A stretch of 64,000 nucleotides of DNA. Source: JACCUZ01 sp038246575. Lineage in GTDB: Bacteria > Actinomycetota > Actinomycetes > JACCUZ01. Shown here in pieces: positions 6,306 through 13,812 of this stretch (its first letter is position 1; each line of letters starts with the position of its first letter). The notes beneath the pieces are model-generated. The model searched no databases and was not told the DNA's origin. It worked only from the letters and a program-made list of their open reading frames with translations. The translations under genes were made by a program, and so were the position numbers. Where the stretch lies: assembly GCA_038246575.1 (NCBI GenBank), contig JBBRVU010000002.1, positions 31,597-95,596 of the forward strand. The letters run 5' to 3'.

Positions 6306-9301
6306 CCACCACCCGACCAGCTGACCCAGCCCGACCCTCCCGCCGGCGCGCCGGCCGCCGCGACCGGCGCGGGGAGCTGGCGCGCGGCGCCGCAGCCATC
6401 GGGCTGCTCGTCCTGCTCGTCGCCGGGCTTCCGGTCCTGCTGCGGCGCACCGGAGGCAGCCCCCTACCGGGCGGGATGCCGTCACTGACCGGGGTGGGGG
6501 ACTGGCTGCTCCAACCCGACTCCGGGGAGCTCCTGCTCTCCACATTGTTCGGCCTCGCCTGGCTCGGGTGGGCCTGGTTCACCCTCGCCGTGATCGCCGA
6601 GACCACCGCCCAGCTCCGCGGCCAGCCCCTGCCGCGGCTGCGCGGGTTCAGCGCGCCGCAGCAACTCGCGGCGCGCCTGGTCGCCGTCGCGGCCCTCGTC
6701 GTGGCGACCCCACCGGTCGCGACGTTCGCCACCGCTCCCGCCCCGGTGACCCTCGTCGCCACCGAGCTGCCGGCGACCAAGACGCCCTCGCCCCCACCCA
6801 TCGCCCGCGAACAGCCCCCCGCGACGCCGCCGGTCGTGGCCGCCAGGGCGACCCCAAGCAAGGTGTATGAGGTGCAGCCCCCCCGGCACGACCGCCGGGA
6901 CAGCCTGTGGGCGATCGCCGAGCGTCACCTCGGGGACCCGCTGCGATGGACCGAGATCGCGAAGCTCAACCACGGCCGTCTGCAGCCCGACGGCCACCGG
7001 CTCACCGACCCGCACTGGATCCGCCCCGGCTGGCTGCTGGCGATGCCCTCAGACGCCACCGGTCTGCCCGCGCTCACACCCCCGCCTGCGCGACACGACA
7101 CGGCGGCGACGGACAAGCCCGCCCACCCAACCTCTCCGCCGCTGCCGCCGCCCGCCGATGAGGTCACACCGAACCTCGCACCCCCGGCGCCAGCCGAGGG
7201 CGCCGGAAGGTCGCCCGCGCAGAACATCGGACCAAGGCAGGCACCCTCGGCTGCGCCCCCTCGAGAACGCGCACCGGAGACCGACCGGCGCACCACCCGT
7301 CGAAGCGATCGCGATCGACCAGAGATCGCTCGGCAAGAACGCGACCAGCGGGACACCGCCGAGCAGGCCCTGCCCTTCGGCGCGCTCGTGGCCGGTGGCG
7401 GCCTGCTCGCCGCCGGGCTGGTCGCCGCCCTCGCCCAGGCCCGCACCCGCGCACGCCGACGCCGGCCCACCGGCGCCCGGGTCCCGCGACCAACACCAGG
7501 CCTTGCCGCCGCGGAGGTCCGACTTCGGGTCCTCGCCGAGCCCGATGACCGCGACTTCCTCGACCTCGCGCTGCGCTCCCTGTCCCTGCTCACCGCCCGC
7601 CGCCGCGACCACGAGACCCCCGGGGCGGCCCTGCCCGAGCTGCTGGTCGCGCGACTCACCGCCAGCGCCCTCGAGCTGCACCTCGCCCAGCCTGCGGCAG
7701 ACCCTCCCCTGCCCTACACCGCCAACGTCGACGGTCGCATCTGGACCGTCGACAAGGAGTCCTTGCTGCCGCTGGACCGGGCGACCGCTCGCAGCGTGCT
7801 GGCCCCCTACCCCGGCCTGGTCCCGGTCGGTTACGACGACACCGCCCTGGTGCTCGTCGACCTCGAAGGCGCAGGGAGCATCGCCATCGGCGGCGACCCC
7901 GACCACGCGCGAGGACTGCTGGCCTGGATCTGCGCCGAGCTGGCGGTGGGCAGCTGGTCGGACTACCTCGCAGCGACCGCTGTCGGGCTCCCAGCGTCGC
8001 TGTCGGGCTTGGCCAGCGACCGGCTGCAGATCGTCGCCCGGCTCGACGTCGATGTCCTCCAACAGTTCGCCAAGCGCCCGGCTCAGCGGGTGCTCGAGAG
8101 CCGGCTCGGTGACGGGACCGACCCAGCGATGCCCGAGTTCCTGCTTCTGTCCGAGCCCCCGACCTCGGCCACCGCAGATGCCCTCGACACCCTGATGCGG
8201 CGCCGGGGACGAACCGGTGTCGGGGTCGTGGTCACCGGTGAGTATCCCGCCGCCAACTGGCACCTCAGCATCAACCCAGCCGGGCACCTCACCTTGCCGG
8301 TGCCCGGTCTCCCCGTGACCGCGAACCGTCTCGACGACCAGACAGCCGAGGTGATGACGGGTCTGCTGGTGACCGCCGATGTTCCCCTCCGCCCCGAGAC
8401 GCCCACGCACGAACCGCCCCGAGCAACAGCAAAGACCTCAGCGACGCACCCCGAGACGAGACAACTCCCGCCCGAGCGGGCCGCGGACGACCCGGCTGCA
8501 GACGACCTGGACGCGGCGGTCTCGGCCTACCTCGACGTCAACCGCACCGACGTGGCGCGTATCGAGATCATGGGGCCGGTGCGGGTCCGGGCCGCCGGGC
8601 CGGTTTTTACCAACCGGGCATCAGTCTGCACAGAGCTGATCGCCTACCTCGCCGCCCATCCCCGCGGGGTGGACGAACCCGCCAAGCTCGACCTGGCGCT
8701 GTGGCCCGACCGTGCTGTCCTGACCACCACCCGAAACGAAGTCATCGCCCGAGCCCGCAAATGGCTCGGGCACGACGCGAACGGCGACCTGCACCTGCCC
8801 CACCGCCGCGACGGTTCACCACTGCGGCTCAGACCGGGCGTGCTCGTGGACTGGCACCTCTTCCAAGGCCTCGCCCGTCGCGGCCTCGCCGCCGGCGCCC
8901 ACGGGACCCAGGACCTAGCGTTGGCGTTGGCGCTAGTGCGCGGCAAGCCGTTCGAGAACGTCCCCGGCACCCGGTACGCGTGGGTCGCCGAGACCTTCCT
9001 CGAACAAGACATCCCCACCCTCGTCGTCGACGTCGCCCACACCCAGGCCCGACACCGGCTCGCCGCAGGCGATCCTGCCGCCGCCCGGGGTGCCGCCCGC
9101 AGCGGACAACGTGTGGACCAGTACGACGAACGACTGTGGCGTGACCTACTCCTCGCCGAGCACCGGCTCGGGAACAGCCACGCTCTTCGTGTCCTGGCCG
9201 CGAACCTCGCGACCGTCCTGGAGACCGATCTCGGCGAGGATCTCGAGCCGGAGACCAGCGACCTGATCCGCCACCTTCTGCCGCGGTCACAAGCCTCCTG
9301 A
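6302..9301 (+). CDS. large membrane protein with LysM-like and SARP/BTAD-type domains
   Basis: 999 residues from ATG 6302. Three hydrophobic segments lie near the N-terminus (about residues 30-48, 80-103 and 118-140), then a LysM-like segment near residues 185-245 (SLWAIAERHLGDPLRWTEIAKLN, RPGWLLAMP), a Pro-rich disordered linker, a fourth membrane segment near 360-378 (GALVAGGGLLAAGLVAALAQA), a long middle domain, and a C-terminal part with a winged-helix-like region (VCTELIAYLAAHPRG) and a BTAD-type helical repeat (RLAAGDPAAARGAARSGQRVDQYDERLWRDLLLAEHRLG). SARP/BTAD domains usually belong to soluble transcription activators, so a membrane-bound, wall-binding version inside a Tad operon suggests signalling from the envelope or a structural reuse. 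It is the last gene of the overlapping operon. Confidence 0.8.
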   Translation: MTTTRPADPARPSRRRAGRRDRRGELARGAAAIGLLVLLVAGLPVLLRRTGGSPLPGGMPSLTGVGDWLLQPDSGELLLSTLFGLAWLGWAWFTLAVIAETTAQLRGQPLPRLRGFSAPQQLAARLVAVAALVVATPPVATFATAPAPVTLVATELPATKTPSPPPIAREQPPATPPVVAARATPSKVYEVQPPRHDRRDSLWAIAERHLGDPLRWTEIAKLNHGRLQPDGHRLTDPHWIRPGWLLAMPSDATGLPALTPPPARHDTAATDKPAHPTSPPLPPPADEVTPNLAPPAPAEGAGRSPAQNIGPRQAPSAAPPRERAPETDRRTTRRSDRDRPEIARQERDQRDTAEQALPFGALVAGGGLLAAGLVAALAQARTRARRRRPTGARVPRPTPGLAAAEVRLRVLAEPDDRDFLDLALRSLSLLTARRRDHETPGAALPELLVARLTASALELHLAQPAADPPLPYTANVDGRIWTVDKESLLPLDRATARSVLAPYPGLVPVGYDDTALVLVDLEGAGSIAIGGDPDHARGLLAWICAELAVGSWSDYLAATAVGLPASLSGLASDRLQIVARLDVDVLQQFAKRPAQRVLESRLGDGTDPAMPEFLLLSEPPTSATADALDTLMRRRGRTGVGVVVTGEYPAANWHLSINPAGHLTLPVPGLPVTANRLDDQTAEVMTGLLVTADVPLRPETPTHEPPRATAKTSATHPETRQLPPERAADDPAADDLDAAVSAYLDVNRTDVARIEIMGPVRVRAAGPVFTNRASVCTELIAYLAAHPRGVDEPAKLDLALWPDRAVLTTTRNEVIARARKWLGHDANGDLHLPHRRDGSPLRLRPGVLVDWHLFQGLARRGLAAGAHGTQDLALALALVRGKPFENVPGTRYAWVAETFLEQDIPTLVVDVAHTQARHRLAAGDPAAARGAARSGQRVDQYDERLWRDLLLAEHRLGNSHALRVLAANLATVLETDLGEDLEPETSDLIRHLLPRSQAS

Positions 9302-9379
9302 GGAAAGCCGCGGGCTGGATCCGGGCAGATCAGAGCCCCGTCTCTGACCGCACGGTCGGCGCCGGGACTTTCCGGCGGC

Positions 9380-10255
9380 TCAGGTCTCGCAGACCACGCC
9401 ATCGCTGTCAGAGTCGGTGTACCAGTCGTATTCCGGGTCGCTGCCTCGGTAGTAGGGGCCGTAGCCAGCGTCGATAGCGTTGTAGCAGTAGTTGAACTGT
9501 GGGTCCAGGCCGCCGGTCGACCCGCCGCCACCCGCGGACCCGCCGCCACCGGTGGAACCACCCGTGCCCGTCGAGCCAGAGGAGATCACCGGCCGGGAAG
9601 GTCTCGGCACCCGCGGCCAGCCGCACGACGCAAGCTCCGAGCGAACCGCCGAACTCTCGGCGGCGTTGACCTTCAACTGCCAGCGCCACTTCACTGCCAC
9701 CCACTGAGCCACGTACCTGCAGCTGTAGGCCGCCCGCTCAGGCATCCAGTCCTGCGGTTCCCGGTCGCTCTTCGACCTGTTGCTCGAGGCGGACACCGCG
9801 ATCAGCGACGCCCGGTACCCGAGATCGTTCGCGAACGCCTTTCGCTTCGCGGCCGACCACCGCCACGCCCCGGACTGCCATGCCTCGTTGAGAGGCACCA
9901 TGTGGTCCACGTCGAACGTCGAGGGGTCCGCGGTCCTCACCCCGTCGTACCGGGACCACCAACGGCCCCCGCTCAGCTCGCAACCGGACCGCAGCCGCGG
10001 CTTGACCACAGCTTCCTGGATGAGGACCTCGTCGCGGGCGTCGCAGCCGTCACCGTCGGCGTCTGCCCAGTGGGAGAACTTGGCCCGGTCGTACCCGGCG
10101 GTGTGCTCCCCGCCTGGGTCGAGCTGGCTGAGCATGTACCGGGTGGAGATGCTGCCCGCGGCCTGCGCGGGTGCCGCTGTCGCGGTCAAGCCGGCGACGG
10201 CCAGCAGTGGTGCGGCGGTCGCGGCAATGGCTCTGGTGAGCACAGCTGTGCGCAT
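9380..10255 (-). CDS. secreted HNH nuclease (DUF1524-like) with C-terminal excalibur domain
   Basis: 291 residues, start at 10255, with GGGGGA before the ATG. Residues 1-33 form a signal peptide (AIAATAAPLLAVAGLTATAAPAQAAG). The catalytic part has FDVDHMVPLNEAWQSGAWRW, the His-Asp-His-type motif of DUF1524/HNH nucleases, and later SNRSKSDREPQDW. A Gly/Ser-rich linker (about residues 225-245) leads to an excalibur calcium-binding domain (FNYCYNAIDAGYGPYYRG, DSDSDGVVCET). This architecture is common in actinobacteria and is thought to act outside the cell or at the wall. Its position between the pilus and secretion modules suggests a link with DNA transfer, or nuclease release, but nothing here proves it. 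Confidence 0.85.
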   Translation of the reverse strand: MRTAVLTRAIAATAAPLLAVAGLTATAAPAQAAGSISTRYMLSQLDPGGEHTAGYDRAKFSHWADADGDGCDARDEVLIQEAVVKPRLRSGCELSGGRWWSRYDGVRTADPSTFDVDHMVPLNEAWQSGAWRWSAAKRKAFANDLGYRASLIAVSASSNRSKSDREPQDWMPERAAYSCRYVAQWVAVKWRWQLKVNAAESSAVRSELASCGWPRVPRPSRPVISSGSTGTGGSTGGGGSAGGGGSTGGLDPQFNYCYNAIDAGYGPYYRGSDPEYDWYTDSDSDGVVCET

Positions 10256-10466
10256 GGCGGTGTCCCCCGGCTAGATGGCGGCCCCGTAGGCGCCCGCAGC
10301 GGCAATGTCTACCGGATCGGGGACCTTGATCACCGCAGAATGGACAAATTGCCCCCGGCACGATCTCGGCCCGTCGCTGACCTCACGGTCGCCGATGCCC
10401 GTTCCGCGTTGTGAGGTCTCAGGTGGCGCATCTGGTGAACACCACCCCGGAGGCTCGGGCTGGTCC

Positions 10467-10472
10467 TAGCCT
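10467..10472 (+). promoter_or_regulatory. -10 box (TAGCCT) for the excalibur gene
   Basis: TAGCCT lies 36 bases before the ATG at 10509 and fits the actinobacterial TAnnnT -10 consensus. It would give a leader of about 30 bases carrying the ribosome site GGGGGATC just before ATG. No clear -35 was seen. Confidence 0.45.
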
Positions 10473-10508
10473 GACTCGGACGTACCTACCTACATTTCGG
10501 GGGATCTG

Positions 10509-10793
10509 ATGCACCGTCCCAAGGGTGCCGGGCTGGCCGTGGCGGTGGGGCTCATCGTCGCTACCGCCGTCGTCGCGGTCCCGGCTCAGGCCCACTCCAC
10601 AGGCATCCACGACAACTGCACCAACCTCAACAAGACGTGGCCGCACGGGCTCGGCACACGCAGCGCTGTGGACAAGACCAGCGGTACCCGCGTCACCAAC
10701 TTCACCAGGAACAATGACGCCTACAGGCGTGCCGAGCGGCACAACGGTGACCTGGACCGGGACAGCGACCGCATCGCCTGCGAGAAGCGGTAA
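10509..10793 (+). CDS. small secreted excalibur calcium-binding protein
   Basis: 94 residues from ATG 10509 with a strong GGGGGA ribosome site. Residues 1-29 are a signal peptide (GLAVAVGLIVATAVVAVPAQAHS). The mature part, with NCTNLNKTWPHGLG, a basic middle and DLDRDSDRIACEKR, is one excalibur domain: two cysteines and the DxDxDxxxC calcium loop. It repeats the C-terminal domain type of the divergent secreted nuclease at 9380-10255, separated by a 253-base shared promoter region. Function is unknown beyond predicted calcium binding outside the cell. Confidence 0.85.
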   Translation: MHRPKGAGLAVAVGLIVATAVVAVPAQAHSTGIHDNCTNLNKTWPHGLGTRSAVDKTSGTRVTNFTRNNDAYRRAERHNGDLDRDSDRIACEKR

Positions 10794-10840
10794 ATCCGAA
10801 ACGAACCGTCCCACCGTCGCCGCCTGGCAGGCTGGTCGGT

Positions 10841-11080
10841 GTGAAGCACGGCGGAGGGTGGGCTTACTCCGAGCGCGGTTGTCGCTGCGCGGAGTGCGTC
10901 GAGGCGTGGAATGCCCGCAACCGTGAGATGCGGGCACGGCGCGCAGAAATGGTCGCGGACCGCGCCGACCTCGAGCACGGCACCCGCTCGACGTACTCCA
11001 ACCACGGCTGTCGATGCGACGCGTGTGTGGACGCCCAACGCCAGAGCAACAGGGCACGGCCAAGTCGGGCTAGGACGTGA
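10841..11080 (+). CDS. small Cys-rich protein with two HG-GCRCxxC repeats
   Basis: 79 residues from GTG 10841. It contains two copies of a pattern HGxxxxYxxxGCRCxxCxxA: HGGGWAYSERGCRCAECVEA at the N-terminus and HGTRSTYSNHGCRCDACVDA at the C-terminus, joined by a charged helix. The three cysteines and one histidine per repeat suggest two small zinc sites. Similar repeats occur in small proteins of actinobacteria and their phages, mostly without known function. CAGGCT at 10828-10833 lies seven bases before the GTG, which would give a leaderless message. Confidence 0.7.
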   Translation: MKHGGGWAYSERGCRCAECVEAWNARNREMRARRAEMVADRADLEHGTRSTYSNHGCRCDACVDAQRQSNRARPSRART

Positions 11081-11118
11081 GTGATCGGCCCCACGGCGAC
11101 GTGTCGAGGTCAGTTCAT

Positions 11119-12060
11119 CTAGGGCTGGATTCCGATGTGGATGTGGTCTTGGTGGACTGCGTTGGTGAAGGTGCCGGGCTGCACCAGGTCGGGCCAGGGT
11201 TGCCCGATCTCGTATCGGGTGCCGGCGAGTAGCGCTTGGAGTTCGCGGACCACGCTCCGTGCACCTGGGTTGACTCGGCTGACGGGTCGTCCGTCGATGC
11301 TCATGAGGTCCGCCCCGCGTCCGTAGTAGTGGGTGCTGATGAGCGCACCTGGGCCGGCGGCGGTGACGATCATCTTCGGATGCCCGGTCTTGAACCCGCC
11401 GATTGAGAGGCTGTGTCGCTGCAGCAGTACTGCGAGTGCCGCGGTCAGGCGGGCATCCACGACGCCAGCGACGAGGTCGGTTCGGGCGTAGGGGGAGAGG
11501 GTCAGTCGCGGGTGCTGCAGCAGCGCCAGCGTGTCGGCCGGCGCGATGCCTGTCTCGTACGCCGCCGCCTGCGCCAGGACCTGCCGGACGTACCAGTCGG
11601 CCGGGTTGTACGCGAACACCGCGTCGGAGAGGCGTCGTGGGTTCCCGGCGCCGCTTGCACACAGGTAGCTCGCGGCACCGAAGATCGCGTCGGCCGGGTC
11701 GTACCGGTCGGTGCGCCCGTCCTGGTTGGCATCGACTCCGTAGGCGTCCCAGGTGGCGGCGAGGAACTGCATCGGTCCGCCCGCGCCTGCGGCGTTCTCC
11801 CCGGAGGCCACGCCGGGGGCGGGGGAGCGGCCGTGGTCGCTCTCGATCTTGCCGATGGCGGCGAGCACCGCCCAGGGCAGACCGGGGCAGGTGGTGGCGG
11901 CGCCCCGCTGGTAGAGCGCGAGCAGGTCCGCGGGGATGTCGGCCACCGCAGCCGCGGCGGGTTGCTGCGCCGCGGTGCCGGAGACCGCGGCGGCCACCAG
12001 TGCGAGGAGGGCGAGCGGTCCGGCGACGCCCGCTACCAGCAGTGCCGCCAGCTTCTTCAT
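11119..12060 (-). CDS. lytic transglycosylase (conjugation wall hydrolase)
   Basis: 313 residues from ATG 12060 (MKKLAALL) after GGAGAGGCGAGCGG; an upstream in-frame start is less likely because it would push the signal sequence inward. There is a signal/anchor helix (residues ~5-28), then a transglycosylase fold with IGKIESDHGRSPAPG holding the catalytic Glu, GPMQFLAATWDAYGVDANQDGRTDRYDP and AIFGAASYLCASGAG. A second, less familiar domain follows (residues ~195-313). Such VirB1-like enzymes open peptidoglycan for the secretion channel. It is divergent from the secretion operon and shares its GTTGTCC-rich control region. Confidence 0.88.
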   Translation of the reverse strand: MKKLAALLVAGVAGPLALLALVAAAVSGTAAQQPAAAAVADIPADLLALYQRGAATTCPGLPWAVLAAIGKIESDHGRSPAPGVASGENAAGAGGPMQFLAATWDAYGVDANQDGRTDRYDPADAIFGAASYLCASGAGNPRRLSDAVFAYNPADWYVRQVLAQAAAYETGIAPADTLALLQHPRLTLSPYARTDLVAGVVDARLTAALAVLLQRHSLSIGGFKTGHPKMIVTAAGPGALISTHYYGRGADLMSIDGRPVSRVNPGARSVVRELQALLAGTRYEIGQPWPDLVQPGTFTNAVHQDHIHIGIQP

Positions 12061-12112
12061 CCGCTCGCCTCTCCAGTCCCCCCGGCTTGAGCCGCACACG
12101 TTGCTGCCGGAG

Positions 12113-12206
12113 GTTGTCCGCACCGTTGTCCGCGCCCTCCGCGCAGGTTGTCCGGCGAGGACTTGGGGCCGGGTCGGGTCCGGCCAATGTTGCGGACAAC
12201 GTCCGC
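12113..12206. promoter_or_regulatory. cluster of GTTGTCCG sites between transglycosylase and transfer operon
   Basis: GTTGTCCG occurs directly at 12113-12120, 12125-12132 and 12147-12154, and inverted as GCGGACAAC at 12192-12200. The last lies in a hyphenated palindrome GCGGAC-AAC-GTCCGC (12192-12206). The sites sit between two divergent transfer genes, where a repressor of conjugation would be expected to bind. The core matches the tandem repeat in the ParA-like gene (1248-1310). The binding protein is not identified. Confidence 0.55.
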
Positions 12207-12254
12207 GCCGACCCTGGGTGCTGACAACAGCGGCCTTGACTTGAAGGAGCCCCG

Positions 12255-12587
12255 ATGATCTCCACAGTTGCCCTTGACGTCCTCACGTCCGGCGCGGTGG
12301 GCCACCTCCTCGCGGACGTCAGCACCCGCCCGGACCCCAACGGGCTGCCGGGCGGTGCGGCGCTGCAGAAGCTGTTGAACGGTCTGGTGTTCCTCGGCCT
12401 GCTGGGCTGTGTCGCCGCCGTGGTCGCCGGCGGGGCGACCTGGTTTGCCGGGGCGCAGGCCGGGAACTTCACGGCCTCGGTCGGCGGGCGCCGCGCGGTG
12501 CTCGCCGGGATGGTCGGCGCGCTGGTGATCGGCGCGGCGGCCGCGATCGTCAACTTCTTCTTCGACGCCGGCTCGGCCGTCCGATGA
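12255..12587 (+). CDS. DUF6112/VirB2-like membrane protein
   Basis: 110 residues from ATG 12255 with GAAGGAG upstream. There are two membrane helices: LLNGLVFLGLLGCVAAVVAGGATWFAG and VLAGMVGALVIGAAAAIVNFFFDAG. Size, topology and its place as first gene before a TrbL/VirB6-like protein and an SCO6880-family protein match the small membrane proteins that open actinobacterial type IV secretion operons and are viewed as VirB2/TrbC-like. It overlaps the next gene by four bases. Confidence 0.75.
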   Translation: MISTVALDVLTSGAVGHLLADVSTRPDPNGLPGGAALQKLLNGLVFLGLLGCVAAVVAGGATWFAGAQAGNFTASVGGRRAVLAGMVGALVIGAAAAIVNFFFDAGSAVR

Positions 12588-13810
12588 TCCCCGAGTTGGC
12601 CGATGTCGCTGCGCTCCCGGCGGACCTCGCCTTGCAGTTGCAGACCGGGCTCTGTGACGGGCCAGGTTCGGTGGTGGTGGCGGCCTGCAACCTTCCCCTG
12701 CCCCTGCCCGGCGGGGTTGGGGCGGTGACCGACAGCATCACCGGTGGCCTCGGTGACGCCGCAATGCGGGGGCTGACCGGGTTCGTCGTGGACGGGGCGG
12801 TGTGGCTGATCGGGCAGGTCGCCACCGCGGTGACCGCGTCCACGCAGGTGCGGGTCCAGGCGGGCTGGTTCGCCGGGCACTACCAGCAAATGACCGGCAT
12901 CGCCGCCGTGTTCACCGCCGCCTTCCTGCTGCTCACCGCGGCGTCGACGATGCTGCACCGCGACCCGGCGCGACTGGGCCGCGCCGTCGGCATGGTCGCC
13001 GCCGCCGGCCTGGGAACCGGCGCGGTGCTGGTGATCACCGACCTGCTGCTCGCCGTGTCCGACCAGCTCTCCGCGACGGTCGCGCGCGGCATGGCCGGTG
13101 ACCTGCGCACAGCGCTGACCGGCGCCGCCGACGGACTCGGATCGCTGATCCTGCCCACCGCGCCGGCAACCGGGGCGGGGGTGCCGCTGTTCGCGGTGCT
13201 ACTCGCGGGCCTGCTGGCCGCCGCGGCGGCGGTGGTGATCTGGGTCGAGCTGCTGCTGCGCGAGGTCGCCCTCTACGCCGTCGTGCTGTTCTTCCCCCTC
13301 GCCCTGGCCGGGCTCGCGTGGGAACCGGCCCGGGCGTGGGCGCGCCGGCTCGCCGAGCTGCTCGGCGCGCTGATCTTCGCCAAGTTCGTCATCGTCGCCG
13401 TGCTCTCCCTCGCTGCCGGCGGCCTCGCCTCCGGCGGGGACCAGGACGCCGGTGGGTTCGGCGGTGTACTGGCCGGCGCGGCCCTGTTGGTGGTGGCCGC
13501 TTTCTCCCCGTTCCTGCTGCTGCGCCTCGTCGGGGTCATGGAGGTCGCTGCGGCCGCCACCATGCTCGAGGGCACCCGCGCGCGCGGCACCCGCCCGATC
13601 GTCACCGGCGCCCGGACCGCCATGTATGCGGCGGCACGCCACCACGGCCCTTCCGCCTCTTCGGCGCGCGGCATGGGCGCGATCACGGTCGCCGGCGCCG
13701 GCGCGCCGTGGGCCGCCGCCGCAGCCGCTGCCCGACCACCCATCCCGCTGGGACCCGCCACCGCCGCGTCCGCGTCCCTGGCCGGGCACCGCTCGGCGAG
13801 AGGAGCCTGA
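12584..13810 (+). CDS. polytopic TrbL/VirB6-like conjugation membrane protein
   Basis: 408 residues from ATG 12584 (ATGA overlap). There are about six hydrophobic segments between residues ~55 and 320, including YQQMTGIAAVFTAAFLLLTA, VGMVAAAGLGTGAVLVITDL, PLFAVLLAGLLAAAAAVVIWVELLL and ALYAVVLFFPLALAGLAWE. The VELLLREVALYAVVLFFPLALAGL block is typical of TrbL/VirB6-family channel proteins of actinobacterial ICEs. The tail is Ala/Pro-rich. It likely forms the inner-membrane pore for DNA transfer together with the VirB4-like ATPase encoded downstream. Confidence 0.82.
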   Translation: MIPELADVAALPADLALQLQTGLCDGPGSVVVAACNLPLPLPGGVGAVTDSITGGLGDAAMRGLTGFVVDGAVWLIGQVATAVTASTQVRVQAGWFAGHYQQMTGIAAVFTAAFLLLTAASTMLHRDPARLGRAVGMVAAAGLGTGAVLVITDLLLAVSDQLSATVARGMAGDLRTALTGAADGLGSLILPTAPATGAGVPLFAVLLAGLLAAAAAVVIWVELLLREVALYAVVLFFPLALAGLAWEPARAWARRLAELLGALIFAKFVIVAVLSLAAGGLASGGDQDAGGFGGVLAGAALLVVAAFSPFLLLRLVGVMEVAAAATMLEGTRARGTRPIVTGARTAMYAAARHHGPSASSARGMGAITVAGAGAPWAAAAAAARPPIPLGPATAASASLAGHRSARGA

Positions 13811-13812
13811 CT

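Noticed and set aside
10721..12958. Long open frame (745 codons) on the minus strand
   Set aside because: It overlaps several real genes in another frame and reads as Arg/Pro/Gly-rich shadow sequence.
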